This document shows, piece by piece, positions 26,007-34,247 of a DNA stretch of 34,682 bases. The notes under the pieces are model-generated. The model ran no database searches. It saw only the letters and a program-made list of their open reading frames with translations, and was not told the DNA's origin. The DNA is taken from NCBI GenBank assembly GCA_021805565.1, contig JAJZFA010000057.1, positions 1-34,682 on the forward strand, given 5' to 3'. Position 1 is the first letter of the stretch. Every line of letters begins with the position of its first letter. Origin of the DNA: Pseudomonadota bacterium (GTDB taxonomy: Bacteria; Pseudomonadota; Alphaproteobacteria; Acetobacterales; Acetobacteraceae). A program made the translations under genes and the position numbers.

Positions 26007-26641
26007 TGCAAATCGCGGTGGTGGATTACGGCAGCGGCAACCTGGCCTCGGCATCCAGGGCCTTGGCGCTGGCAGCGGAACGGGCGGGCATCGATGCCAC
26101 GATCTCGGTCACCGCCGATCCTGCCCGTGTGTTGGCCGCCAGCCGGATCGTGCTACCCGGCCAGGGCGCCTTCGCCGATTGCACGTCCGGACTGGGCGCC
26201 ATTCCAGGCCTGCGCGATGCGATCGAAACCGCGACCACGCGAGGAACGCCGTTTCTAGGCATTTGTGTCGGCATGCAACTGATGGCCGAACGCGGTCTGG
26301 AACATACGGTCACGCAGGGTTTTGGCTGGATCCAGGGCGACGTGGCGGAGATGGCCGCCCCAGGGCTGCGCCTACCCCAGATGGGCTGGAACAGCCTTGA
26401 CTTCGTGGCTGGCTCGCATCCGCTGCTCGATGGCCTGCAGCCGGGCGATCATGTGTATTTCGTGCATAGCTACGCGCTGGCCGGTGGCGCACCCGGGCAG
26501 ATCGTCGCCACGACAGAGTATGGAGGGACCGTTCCTGCCGTTGTCGTCGCCGGCAATCGCGCCGGAACCCAGTTTCACGCCGAGAAAAGCCAGGAAGTCG
26601 GCATTCGCTTGCTGTCGAACTTCCTGCGGTGGACACCCTGA
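26003..26641 (+). CDS. hisH: imidazole glycerol phosphate synthase, glutamine amidotransferase subunit
   Basis: A 212-residue class I glutaminase. The nucleophile is Cys88 in FLGICVGMQLM, and the His192/Glu194 pair lies in FHAEKSQEVG near the end. The opening IAVVDYGSGN and the oxyanion-side PGQGAF (residues 52-57) are typical. It releases ammonia from glutamine for HisF (28123), which closes the imidazole ring. Its start overlaps the stop of the DUF2628 gene; a second ATG directly follows the first. Confidence 0.97.
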   Translation: MMQIAVVDYGSGNLASASRALALAAERAGIDATISVTADPARVLAASRIVLPGQGAFADCTSGLGAIPGLRDAIETATTRGTPFLGICVGMQLMAERGLEHTVTQGFGWIQGDVAEMAAPGLRLPQMGWNSLDFVAGSHPLLDGLQPGDHVYFVHSYALAGGAPGQIVATTEYGGTVPAVVVAGNRAGTQFHAEKSQEVGIRLLSNFLRWTP

Positions 26642-26643
26642 TC

Positions 26644-27216
26644 ATGTCCGGAAGTACCCCAGCCCGCCAGGAACCCGAACTGCTGATCGAACGGCTCAAG
26701 GCCTTCGACGAGAATGACGACCTCAATACGCTGTGCGAGGCGACAGATGCCGCCATCATCGACGGTGGCGGCTTCGGCTGGGTCAACCCGCCGGGCCGGC
26801 GCGCGCTGGAAACTTACTTTCGCGGCGTTATGCTGGTACCGGAACGGGAGTTGTTCGTTGCCCGCCTGAATGGCGACATCGTCGGTTCCGCGATTCTGGT
26901 CCGCCCGCCGCGCAACAACGAAGCACAGGCATTTGCCGCCAGCCTGATGCACTCCTACATCGCGCCTTACGCCCGCGGCCACGGACTGGCTCGGCTACTG
27001 ACCGAGGCGGTGGAGGAACGTGCGCGCGAACTGGGCTATCACATCCTGAATCTGGACGTGCGCGAAACCCAGGCGGTGGCAATCCAGATGTATGAATCGC
27101 ACGGGTACGTTCGTTGGGGCGAGCACCCGGAATACGCCCTGGTTCGAGGCAAGCCTGTCACTGGCTACTTTTTTTACAAGCGGCTGCGTCCGCCCAAGAC
27201 CGGGGGTGGCCATTGA
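26644..27216 (+). CDS. GNAT family N-acetyltransferase
   Basis: A 190-residue protein starting at the ATG 2 nt after the hisH stop; an in-frame GTG at 26629, within hisH, is possible. The acetyl-CoA-binding motif of the GNAT fold is seen as [19 protein letters not shown] (RGxG core) near residue 105, followed by the strand [12 protein letters not shown] and the [12 protein letters not shown] helix-strand. About 60 N-terminal residues precede the core. The acceptor is unknown. It lies between hisH and hisA and is translationally linked to both, an unusual position. Confidence 0.88.
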   Translation: MSGSTPARQEPELLIERLKAFDENDDLNTLCEATDAAIIDGGGFGWVNPPGRRALETYFRGVMLVPERELFVARLNGDIVGSAILVRPPRNNEAQAFAASLMHSYIAPYARGHGLARLLTEAVEERARELGYHILNLDVRETQAVAIQMYESHGYVRWGEHPEYALVRGKPVTGYFFYKRLRPPKTGGGH

Positions 27217-27956
27217 AGCGCGCTCTGACGATCTACCCGGCCATCGATCTCAAGGACGGCCGGTGCGTCCGTTTGCAGCGCGGCGACATGGATAGGGCCA
27301 CGGTCTATGGCGACGATCCGGGCGCGCAAGCCAAAGCATGGCAAGATGCCGGGTTCGGATGGCTGCATGTGGTCGATCTGAACGGCGCCTTCGCAGGCAA
27401 GCCGGTCAATGCCGACGCGGTGCGGTCCATCCTCGGTAGTGTTACCATTCCGGTGCAACTTGGCGGCGGGATTCGCGATCTCGCCGGCATAGGGGCTTGG
27501 CTGGACGCCGGAATCCACCGGGTGATCCTTGGTAGCGCCGCCGCCAAGAACCCACCCCTCGTACTGGATGCCTGCAAGCAATTTCCCGGCCGCATCGCCG
27601 TCGGCATCGACGCACGCGACGGATTCGTCGCGACCGAGGGTTGGGCCGAAACGTCTGCCATGCAAGCAACCGACCTCGGATTGCGCTTCGAGGACGCCGG
27701 CGTCTCGGCGATTATCTACACCGATATCGGCCGCGACGGGATGCTGACGGGCCTGAACCTGGACCAGACGGTGGCGCTGGCCCGGCGGCTGACCACGCCG
27801 GTTATCGCTTCCGGCGGTGCCGGGTCCCTCGCCGACCTCGCGGCGCTGCACGAAGCGGCCGAAGACACGCGAATCGAAGGCGTTATTGTCGGCCGGGCGC
27901 TGTACGATGGACGAGTCGATCCGGCCGCGGCGCTGGCCTTGTTTGCCGATCGGTAG
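27213..27956 (+). CDS. hisA: phosphoribosylformimino-5-aminoimidazole carboxamide ribotide isomerase
   Basis: A 247-residue TIM barrel. The start is taken as TTG at 27213, which overlaps the GNAT stop (TTGA) and follows GGGGGTGG; the frame is open upstream but runs through the GNAT gene. The protein begins [20 protein letters not shown], with the catalytic aspartates Asp12 (AIDLKDG) and Asp133 (GIDARDG). The phosphate sites are QLGGGIRD and the later ASGGAGS. It performs the Amadori isomerisation feeding HisF. Confidence 0.95.
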   Translation: MKRALTIYPAIDLKDGRCVRLQRGDMDRATVYGDDPGAQAKAWQDAGFGWLHVVDLNGAFAGKPVNADAVRSILGSVTIPVQLGGGIRDLAGIGAWLDAGIHRVILGSAAAKNPPLVLDACKQFPGRIAVGIDARDGFVATEGWAETSAMQATDLGLRFEDAGVSAIIYTDIGRDGMLTGLNLDQTVALARRLTTPVIASGGAGSLADLAALHEAAEDTRIEGVIVGRALYDGRVDPAAALALFADR

Positions 27957-28122
27957 CGGGCCATTGGCGGCTTCGGCGGCAGTGCGCCGGCATGCAGATA
28001 AAGCGGACAGATGAGCCAAAGGCCCCTGAGCGTGACAATTTATGCGCCTTAGCCGATATCGCAGGGCAGGTATGTGCATATCTTCTTGCATCCAGCGCCA
28101 TCGCGCGTACTAAAGCCTGCCG

Positions 28123-28893
28123 ATGTTGAAACTCCGCGTGATCCCCTGCCTGGACGTGAAAGACGGACGCGTTGTCAAAGGCGTGAACTTCGTTTCATTG
28201 CGCGATGCCGGCGATCCGGTCGAGCAGGCGTGCGTGTATGACGCAGCAGGCGCCGACGAACTGGCGTTTCTCGATATCGCGGCGAGCCATGAAAACCGCG
28301 ACACCATTCTGGACGTGGTCTCTCGTACCGCCGAACGTGTCTTCCTGCCGCTAACTGTTGGCGGCGGGATTCGTTCGGTTGAGGACATGCGCCGGCTGCT
28401 ATTGGCCGGTACCGACAAATGCAGCATCAACTCCGCCGCCGTTGCCCGCCCGGAACTGGTGCGGGAGGCCGCGACCAAGTTCGGCAGCCAGTGCGTCGTG
28501 GTAGCGATCGATGTCAAGCAGACCGCGCCGGGACAGTGGTCGGTTTTCACCCATGGCGGCCGCCGCGATACCGGAATCGACGCGATCGGGTGGTGCCGTC
28601 AGGTGGTCGCGCTGGGTGCGGGGGAAATCCTGCTGACCAGCATGGATCGCGACGGCACCGGGTCTGGCTTCGACCTCGATCTGTTGCACGCGGTTTGCGC
28701 CGCGGTACGCGTGCCGGTGATCGCCTCGGGCGGTGCCGGCACGCTGGCGCATTTCGTCGAGGGTGCCAGGGCCGGCGCAACCGGACTGTTGGCCGCCAGC
28801 GTCTTCCACTTCGGCACGTTTACGATCGCGCAGGTCAAGCAGGCATTGGCCGGTGCCGGCCTGCCGGTTCGACTGCCCCGCGAGGCTTCTTGA
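28123..28893 (+). CDS. hisF: imidazole glycerol phosphate synthase, cyclase subunit
   Basis: A 256-residue TIM barrel with catalytic Asp11 in [10 protein letters not shown] and Asp130 in AIDVK, both at the standard numbers. The phosphate sites VGGGIRS and ASGGAGT and the KCSINSAAV strand are intact. It joins with HisH to make imidazole glycerol phosphate and AICAR. The 166-bp gap before it (27957-28122) shows no gene and is the only sizeable gap within the cluster, so an internal promoter is possible. hisE starts 2 nt after its stop. Confidence 0.97.
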   Translation: MLKLRVIPCLDVKDGRVVKGVNFVSLRDAGDPVEQACVYDAAGADELAFLDIAASHENRDTILDVVSRTAERVFLPLTVGGGIRSVEDMRRLLLAGTDKCSINSAAVARPELVREAATKFGSQCVVVAIDVKQTAPGQWSVFTHGGRRDTGIDAIGWCRQVVALGAGEILLTSMDRDGTGSGFDLDLLHAVCAAVRVPVIASGGAGTLAHFVEGARAGATGLLAASVFHFGTFTIAQVKQALAGAGLPVRLPREAS

Positions 28894-28895
28894 CC

Positions 28896-29393
28896 ATGGC
28901 GAAATCGACCAAGAAAAAGACCCCGGTGCGGCAGCCGAAAACACCTGGAAAAATGTCCGTCAAGACGACGCGAAAACCAGCCGGCAAGACGAAGAAATCG
29001 CGCCGGGTGACGGTGGTGGCGGATATCGATTCCAACGCCGTCGTCCTCGATCGCCTGTTCGCCGTTATCCATGGCCGCCGCGATGCGGATCCCACCATCA
29101 GCCACTCCGCTCGGCTGCTCTCCCGTGGGACGGCGAAGGTCGCACAGAAATTTGGCGAGGAAGCGGTCGAATGTCTGATCGAGGCCGTCGCTGGAAACCA
29201 TGACGCATTGGTCGCCGAAAGCGCTGACGTACTTTATCACCTGCTGGTGCTGTGGGTGTCTTCCGGTGTGGTTCCGGCCGATGTCTGGGATGAACTCATC
29301 CGCCGCGAAGGCGTCAGCGGCATCGCCGAAAAAGCTGCTCGTGCCACGCCCGTATCGGTCCGGCGAAGAATGGGAACGTCCAAAATTCCCTAG
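28896..29393 (+). CDS. hisE: phosphoribosyl-ATP diphosphatase with basic N-terminal extension
   Basis: A 165-residue protein read from the ATG 2 nt after hisF. Residues about 48-155 are a normal His[33 protein letters not shown] and [13 protein letters not shown], with the acidic metal-binding residues of the all-alpha NTP pyrophosphatase fold. HisE is usually about 105-110 residues. The first 38 residues here hold 15 Lys/Arg and no Asp/Glu, a disordered-looking tail such as those seen on nucleic-acid-binding proteins. Later starts (ATG at residue 20) would shorten but not remove it. It hydrolyses phosphoribosyl-ATP to phosphoribosyl-AMP, the second step of the pathway. Confidence 0.93.
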   Translation: MAKSTKKKTPVRQPKTPGKMSVKTTRKPAGKTKKSRRVTVVADIDSNAVVLDRLFAVIHGRRDADPTISHSARLLSRGTAKVAQKFGEEAVECLIEAVAGNHDALVAESADVLYHLLVLWVSSGVVPADVWDELIRREGVSGIAEKAARATPVSVRRRMGTSKIP

Positions 29394-29437
29394 TCGGCCG
29401 CCGGGCAACGCAATCAGGCGGGCATGAGGCAGTGTGC

Positions 29438-29454
29438 GGCGATAAAAAATCGCC
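29438..29454 (+). terminator. weak stem-loop after hisE
   Basis: GGCGAT-AAAAA-ATCGCC, a 6-bp stem 44 nt beyond the hisE stop, in the convergent gap before the lipoprotein gene. There is no T-run on the plus strand, so it is only a candidate end of the his transcript. Confidence 0.35.
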
Positions 29455-29528
29455 ACAGCCCATTCAATCGTCAACCGCCGCGCGTTAGATGTCAGAAGGC
29501 CGCACTTCGATACCCGAGGAGGTATCTC

Positions 29529-29600
29529 ATGCCGGCACTTCCTCTACTATTTCTTACTTTATACCGGCTGGCAGGGCATAGGGGAAAAAATCCACCATGA
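29529..29600 (+). CDS. possible 23-residue small ORF with an ideal ribosome-binding site
   Basis: GAGGAGG followed by 6 nt and ATG opens a short frame, [19 protein letters not shown]..., ending at 29600 and overlapping the 3' end of the lipoprotein gene on the other strand. The first 12 residues are hydrophobic. An overlapping frame from 29489 gives 30 residues. No homologue is known to me; this may be chance. Confidence 0.25.
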   Translation: MPALPLLFLTLYRLAGHRGKNPP

Positions 29601-30039
29601 CAGTAACGTCTTGATAGGAATCGATATATTGAATGGAGCCGTAGAGGACCGAACCCGGCGCATCGCGGTCGGTTTCCCGGGTGAGCCGATACACTTCATT
29701 CGGATTGCTAAAGAAAATTCCCTCGGTCAACGGTTTGTCGAGATCGAACAGGCCTATTCTGTCAAGCTGACTGACCTTCACTTCGGCAAGCGGAATATTA
29801 CCGGCCAATCCATAATAGACAAGAACCTGATTACCCTCCACCGGGATTAAAATGATTGTCAGGGCTTCCCGGAACCCACGGCGCCCAATATAAGCTGCTG
29901 GATACTGCGGATGGGAAGACCCGTTCATCACGTCCGGCGAAGATGTCTGTTTTGCGCCAGCAACAGGATCCGACGATTGGCATGCCGCCACCATCAGAGT
30001 CAAAACGCCAAGGAACGCACGCCTACCGACTTCCTGCAC
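29554..30039 (-). CDS. small putative lipoprotein of unknown function
   Basis: A 161-residue protein read from the GTG at 30039, which has AAAAGGAG with a 7-nt gap; a GTG one codon earlier and an upstream ATG at 30078 are alternatives. The signal sequence GRRAFLGVLTLMVAAC ends in a lipobox-like VAAC with Cys20 and has twin arginines. The mature part is polar, with a beta-rich pattern (EALTIILIPVEGNQVLVYYGL) and no known motif. I do not recognise the family. It is monocistronic and converges with hisE. Confidence 0.7.
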   Translation of the reverse strand: MQEVGRRAFLGVLTLMVAACQSSDPVAGAKQTSSPDVMNGSSHPQYPAAYIGRRGFREALTIILIPVEGNQVLVYYGLAGNIPLAEVKVSQLDRIGLFDLDKPLTEGIFFSNPNEVYRLTRETDRDAPGSVLYGSIQYIDSYQDVTVMVDFFPYALPAGIK

Positions 30040-30042
30040 CAC

Positions 30043-30459
30043 CGCACTCCTTTTCAATTTATATGTCCTGCATAGCACTTAAAATTCAGCCTGTGTCGAA
30101 GGCGCCCTGCCTGAACAATTTGTAACGTGACCCAGACCCGGTTTCCCTGATTTCGACGCACTGTATGTATTAGCGACCGGCGCTTTGGCCAGGGGCATTA
30201 TGCGATTGCGACCACATATCGCGGTGTGCGCCGCGGCCGGCGATCGGCGAACCGATCCGTCACAGCGGGGGCGCCGACGAATGCCGCGCTGCCGCGGATG
30301 GTTCCTTGCCGCCCGTCCGAACGCCCCATCCGACCGGGATGGCCAGCACCGGCGCCGGGGCTATGAACCAGCCGGTGCGCCGCGCATTTTGTAAAATTCC
30401 CCTGCCCCGCGTCATGCGTTAGAATAATTTCGCCACCGACAATCCTGGGGTCCGCCAAC
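30043..30459. other. gene-free stretch between lipoprotein and crotonase genes
   Basis: About 400 bases of divergent intergenic sequence. The left part leads the lipoprotein gene and has a TATAAA about 20 nt before its start region. The middle, 30185-30394, has an open frame with no ribosome-binding site and no recognisable sequence. The right end carries the possible promoter listed next. Confidence 0.4.
30397..30425 (+). promoter_or_regulatory. weak candidate promoter for the crotonase gene
   Basis: TAGAAT at 30420-30425 matches the -10 consensus in 5 of 6 positions, with TTCCCC 17 nt upstream as a poor -35. Predicted start near 30432, about 30 nt before the ATG. Confidence 0.25.
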
Positions 30460-31197
30460 ATGCCAGCCGTTACCGTCGAAGATCGCGGCGCGATCGCCAT
30501 CATTCGCATCAATCGGCCCGAACGGCTGAATGCCATCGGGCAGGCCGTCGCGATCGAGATGCAACAGGCGTTCAAGCAGTTTGACGCCGATCCAGGCAAA
30601 CGCGTTGCTATCCTCAGTGCTACCGGCACGCGGGCGTTTTCGTCCGGCGCGGATGTCAACGACCTGCCGGAACTATGGCGCGCAATCCCGAACCTGGGGT
30701 TTCACACCGACAAGCCGATCATCGCGGCCACATCCGGGTGGGTGGTCGGCGGCGGCATCGTCCTGGCGATGATGTGCGATTTGATGGTGTCCACCGAGGA
30801 CACGCAGTTTTACTACCCCGAGGCGAAACTGGGCACGACCGCGGGCGGCATCAGTTCCCTGGTGACCCGTATGCCGCACAAGCTGGCCATGGAGGTGATG
30901 CTGCTGGGAACCAAGGTCTCGGCGCGGCGCGCGTACGATGTCGGCTTCGTCAATCGCGTGGTGCCCAACGGCGAGCATGAAACGGAGGCCCTGGCCATGG
31001 CGGCGCAACTTGCCGAGTCCGCCCCGCTGGTGATCGCCGCACTGAAACGCCTGGTCAATGAAGTCATGCCGGCCGGCCCGATCGAGCGTATGGTCGCGGT
31101 CAGCCAAACCATTGCCCAGGTGCGGCAGTCGGACGACCTTCAGGAGGGAATTCGTGCCTATAACGAAAAGCGTAAGCCGGTTTTTACCGGACGTTAG
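30460..31197 (+). CDS. enoyl-CoA hydratase/isomerase family protein (crotonase) lacking one catalytic Glu
   Basis: A 245-residue crotonase-fold protein. The oxyanion-hole segments are present: SSGADVNDL near residue 61 and GGGIVLAMMCD at 97-107. In hydratases the latter reads GGGCELAMMCD, where the Glu (rat Glu144) activates water; here it is Val101. The second catalytic Glu (rat Glu164) is kept as Glu121 in YYPEAKLG. Single-Glu crotonases include isomerases and other CoA enzymes, so hydration of 2-enoyl-CoA is doubtful. Its last three codons (GGACGTTAG) coincide with sequence preceding the 63-bp repeat in both places where that repeat occurs. Start ATG with a weak GGGG site. Confidence 0.88.
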   Translation: MPAVTVEDRGAIAIIRINRPERLNAIGQAVAIEMQQAFKQFDADPGKRVAILSATGTRAFSSGADVNDLPELWRAIPNLGFHTDKPIIAATSGWVVGGGIVLAMMCDLMVSTEDTQFYYPEAKLGTTAGGISSLVTRMPHKLAMEVMLLGTKVSARRAYDVGFVNRVVPNGEHETEALAMAAQLAESAPLVIAALKRLVNEVMPAGPIERMVAVSQTIAQVRQSDDLQEGIRAYNEKRKPVFTGR

Positions 31198-31256
31198 GCA
31201 ACGCTGGCAATTAAGTGCGTCAGCACGCCAGCAAAGTTGCCGTGCAAAACATGAGC
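31194..31256. repeat. 63-bp structured repeat, copy B
   Basis: First of two head-to-tail copies just after the crotonase stop, whose TAG it includes. Compared with copy A at 23152 the inner stem changes from GTTGGC/GCCAAC to GCTGGC/GCCAGC, so base pairing is preserved by paired substitutions. Hand count: 51 of 63 identical to A and 57 of 63 to copy C. Confidence 0.8.
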
Positions 31257-31319
31257 TTAGGCAACGCAGGCAAACAAGTGCGTCAGCACGCCAGCAAAGT
31301 TGCCTTGGAAAACATGATC
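31257..31319. repeat. 63-bp structured repeat, copy C
   Basis: Second tandem copy, exactly 63 bp after copy B. The outer GGCAAC/GTTGCC pairing and the core AAGTGCGTCAGCA are unchanged; the inner stem has one mismatch (GCAGGC against GCCAGC). It is followed directly by the 3' unit. Confidence 0.8.
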
Positions 31320-31376
31320 TTAGGGATTGCCCGACGCTGCCGCTCATAGCGATTATTGTCGCGCAACACCTTAAGC
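31320..31376. repeat. decayed 3' unit of the repeat
   Basis: Aligns without gaps to 23215-23270, starting TTAGGG and sharing GCGATTATTG at the same offset of 29 bases. The inverted arms that are perfect at 23214-23269 are degenerate here. It ends about 20 nt before the methyltransferase start. Confidence 0.6.
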
Positions 31377-31395
31377 ACCGCGCCGACGGCCTTCG

Positions 31396-32859
31396 ATGAA
31401 ACTGCCTGACAAATTGCACTGCCCGAACTGCAAGGGGCGTCTGGCCTCGCTGTCGTCCGGCGCCTTGCTCTGCGGCGATTGTGAACGAACGGTCCAAATC
31501 GTCGATGGCATTGCCGATTTCGCTGGCGATTCGCTCGCGGTGGAACCTGAATCCGACAGGTATGGTGCAGGCACCACTCCAATTTGGCCTGACGATACCG
31601 ATCCGTGGGCGGGCATTCAGGCCGCGGCGGGCAGCCGGTGGCCCGGTTTTCTGGGTGATACCATCGAACTCGGCTGCGGGAATGGCGACATCGCCCAGGC
31701 CATCGCGACCGCTCAGCGCTTTCGCACTCTGCTGGTATGCGACACCGATATCGCGATGCTGCGGGCGTGCCAGTCGCGACTAGCGTCGTTCGGCGGCGAT
31801 CCTGGCGACCCCGTCGCCTTTGCAACCCTGGGCGGTGCGCGCGACGCCCTTCGCGATGCCGTGGCCGACACAGTGATCGGCACCCGCGTTTTATCGGGGC
31901 TGGTGCATATACCGGCATTTCTGGCCATGGTGTACCGCGTGCTGAAGCCGGGCGGCCGAGCGGCATTCGTGGTTCCGAATCGGCGGTATCATGAGGCGAT
32001 GTGCCTCGCGATGGCGGAGGCGCTGGTGCATCGGCGCGTGCGCGAGGGGGCGTGGCCGGACGGTCAGGCGCCTGTGCTGGAACATCTGGCCTTCATGCGG
32101 CGGTTACTGATTCATCGCGATAATCCCAGGATACTGTCCGATTCCAGCGAAAAGCGCCTGTTCGATGGCGAACCGTTGCAAGACATGGCCGAGGACGCCG
32201 GCTTCGCGACGGTAGCGATGCTTCCGCTGTACCCCGATCCAGCAGGCGCGGAGACAATGTACCGGTTGTGCCGGGATAGCGGTTCGCCGGATAGCTTCGC
32301 CAGGCCGTTCGGCGCCTATGCCGCCGCCGTGGGCAAATCGTTTTTCTCATTGCTGTCGGGCCGGGATTCATCGGCATCGACGGTGTTGTGGCTCACCAAG
32401 GCAGCAGGGCCGGATGTGCGGGTCTTCGCCCATCGTCCCGCACCCCCGGTCCCTGACTACGTCGAGCCGGCAGTCGCTATCGGGGGCGTCGAACCGCGCT
32501 GGTCGGTCGAACTTCTGGCTCGGGACACACCGGACGGCATTGCAGTGTCGGTGGGCGGATGGTGCCTTTGCAACGCCGACGTGTCCGCGGTTCGTCTGAC
32601 ACTGGACGGTGTAACCGGCGATGCGCCGGTCTGGCGACCGCGGCCGGACGTTCATGACGTGCTAAACGGAACTGGCCTGTATCATCCAGTGAATACGCTG
32701 TGCAGCGGGCTGGCTGCCGAAATATTATTTCCGAACGCGCATGCGGTGGACGGTTCCTGCCCGCTGAAGATGGAGGTGATCCTGGCTAGCGGGCTTGTCG
32801 TCACCGGACCGGCGCCGGACAGGCTGGCGATGAACGAACCAACGGTGATCGCCCATTAA
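31396..32859 (+). CDS. zinc-ribbon class I methyltransferase with extra C-terminal domain
   Basis: A 487-residue soluble protein with three visible parts. Residues 9-29 hold a zinc ribbon (CPNC at 9-12, CGDC at 26-29). Residues about 85-230 are a class I SAM-dependent methyltransferase with motif I IELGCGNGDIA (90-100) and the late VLKPGGRAAFVVPN strand. From about 370 a beta-rich domain of some 115 residues follows, which I do not recognise. The zinc-ribbon plus methyltransferase arrangement occurs in tRNA/rRNA and small-molecule methyltransferases; the acceptor is unknown. No clear ribosome-binding site precedes the ATG. The next gene follows with little or no gap. Confidence 0.8.
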   Translation: MKLPDKLHCPNCKGRLASLSSGALLCGDCERTVQIVDGIADFAGDSLAVEPESDRYGAGTTPIWPDDTDPWAGIQAAAGSRWPGFLGDTIELGCGNGDIAQAIATAQRFRTLLVCDTDIAMLRACQSRLASFGGDPGDPVAFATLGGARDALRDAVADTVIGTRVLSGLVHIPAFLAMVYRVLKPGGRAAFVVPNRRYHEAMCLAMAEALVHRRVREGAWPDGQAPVLEHLAFMRRLLIHRDNPRILSDSSEKRLFDGEPLQDMAEDAGFATVAMLPLYPDPAGAETMYRLCRDSGSPDSFARPFGAYAAAVGKSFFSLLSGRDSSASTVLWLTKAAGPDVRVFAHRPAPPVPDYVEPAVAIGGVEPRWSVELLARDTPDGIAVSVGGWCLCNADVSAVRLTLDGVTGDAPVWRPRPDVHDVLNGTGLYHPVNTLCSGLAAEILFPNAHAVDGSCPLKMEVILASGLVVTGPAPDRLAMNEPTVIAH

Positions 32860-32917
32860 GACCGGCATACTCCGCGCGGGTCGTATCGCGCTTGCGGTCG
32901 CGATTGCCGGTCCGGCG

Positions 32918-34117
32918 ATGGCGGCGGGCGCGCCACGCGAGGACACGACCCGCCAGCAGTTGCGTGAATCCGATCGGCTTAGCAATGCCCAGCGCGCCGC
33001 CGGCAAACAGGCGGCCGACCAAGCCGCGCGAGCGGCGGCCGAAACAATGCGGCTGGAGCAGGAAAGGGTGGAGGCAGCGGCCAGGCTGCAACTGGCGGAA
33101 CGTGCGACGGCCGATGTCGCGGCGCGCATCGACACACTAGCGCAGCGGCGGCGGGAGGCGGAACAACGGGTTCAGGCGCGCGCCGCCGCGATGCGGCCGC
33201 TGCTGCCGCTGATCGAGCGATTGTCGCTGTATCCGGCGGAAACGCTGCTGGCGGTGCCCGCCTCGCCCGATTCGGCGCTACGGGGCTTGCTGGTGCTGCA
33301 AGGCCTGTCCCGGCAGATGGAAGTTGAAACCGAGGCGTTGCGCCGCGATCAGGCGGAGATGGATGCAGCCGCCGAGGCGCTGCGGCAGGAAACCCCGCAT
33401 TTGGTAAGTGCCGAAGCGGCGCAGAAAAATGAGGCGGATGCGCTGGACCGGGAAATCGCCGGCGCGCACGCGGCACAGGCAGGCGCCGAAGCGCGGGAAA
33501 ACCAGGCCGCGAGCCAGGCGGCGATGGCGGCGGCGCGTTCGGATACGTTGCGCGCCGCGCTGACGGCGCTGGAGGTGCAGCGGCGCGCCGATGAAGCCAA
33601 GGCCCGCGAGGACGCCGCCCGCGCCGACCTGCAGAAAAACGCCGCGGGGGCGCAGGCGGCGCGAGCCCGCCAGGCCGTGGCCGCCCACCCGGCCGGCGCG
33701 GGCACGATCGCCGCCGCCGCCGAACCGCACGGCCAGTTGCAGCCGCCGGTCATCGGCGTGGTGGTGAAAGGCTGGGGCGAACAGACCGACGGCGGTCCTG
33801 CAACCGGCGTTTCCTACCACGCGCCGCCGGGGGCGCATGTCATCTCCCCCTGCGGCGGACGGGTCGTTTTCGCGGAGAGCTTTCGCAGTTATGGGCTGCT
33901 GCTGATCGTCGATTGCGGCGGCGGTTACCACGTGGTGCTGTCGGGACTCGACCGGCTGGATGTGAAGCTGGGCCAAAGCCTGGTGGCCGGGGAACCGGTG
34001 GGGACGATGGCTGTGTGGGAACCTGGATCGGACGCGCACCGGCCGTCGCTGTATGTGGAACTGCGGCACGATGGAACCCCGGTCAATCCGGCGCCGTGGC
34101 TGCGGTCCAGCGGTTAG
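32918..34117 (+). CDS. EnvC-like murein hydrolase activator (coiled coil plus degenerate LytM/M23 domain)
   Basis: A 399-residue protein from the first standard start codon. Residues about 10-250 are Ala/Glu/Arg/Gln-rich with heptad character, a long coiled coil. The last 120 residues are a LytM domain (VVVKGWGEQTD... PSLYVELRHDGTPVNPAPWL). The HxxxD and HxH zinc ligands of active M23 endopeptidases are absent (VSYHAPPGAHV, VVLSGLDRL), as in EnvC, so it likely activates amidases at septation instead of cutting peptidoglycan itself. Reading back in frame to an ATT at 32855 adds KTGILRAGRIALAVAIAGPAMAAG, a good signal peptide, so the true start may be there, overlapping the methyltransferase stop. 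Confidence 0.85.
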   Translation: MAAGAPREDTTRQQLRESDRLSNAQRAAGKQAADQAARAAAETMRLEQERVEAAARLQLAERATADVAARIDTLAQRRREAEQRVQARAAAMRPLLPLIERLSLYPAETLLAVPASPDSALRGLLVLQGLSRQMEVETEALRRDQAEMDAAAEALRQETPHLVSAEAAQKNEADALDREIAGAHAAQAGAEARENQAASQAAMAAARSDTLRAALTALEVQRRADEAKAREDAARADLQKNAAGAQAARARQAVAAHPAGAGTIAAAAEPHGQLQPPVIGVVVKGWGEQTDGGPATGVSYHAPPGAHVISPCGGRVVFAESFRSYGLLLIVDCGGGYHVVLSGLDRLDVKLGQSLVAGEPVGTMAVWEPGSDAHRPSLYVELRHDGTPVNPAPWLRSSG

Positions 34118-34192
34118 AAGTGCATTCGATGCCGGGCGGCTTTAGTGGAATCAGCGAGCGGCTATTGCCTTGCGTCAAGCACTTTGCCTGTT

Positions 34193-34230
34193 AGCTGTGC
34201 CGGAGAAGCAAGGCACTAGCTTTTTGTTTT
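34193..34230 (+). terminator. Rho-independent terminator
   Basis: AGCTGTGCC pairs with GGCAC-T-AGCT (one bulged T) around a 10-nt loop, followed at once by TTTTGTTTT. It lies 76 nt after the EnvC-like gene and should end the 30460-34117 transcript. An alternative outer pairing TGCCTTGC/GCAAGGCA also exists. Confidence 0.8.
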
Positions 34231-34247
34231 CAGTGGCCTGCTGGTCC

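Noticed and set aside
28419-28895. 159-codon upstream extension of hisE
   Set aside because: It lies within hisF in another frame and is Arg-rich without HisE similarity.
31194-31376. CRISPR-like tandem repeat
   Set aside because: Only two tandem units, with no unique spacers and a self-complementary repeat followed by a distinct 3' unit; it fits a REP-like element.
32918-34117. active M23 metallo-endopeptidase
   Set aside because: The HxxxD and HxH zinc ligands are missing from the LytM domain, as in EnvC activators.
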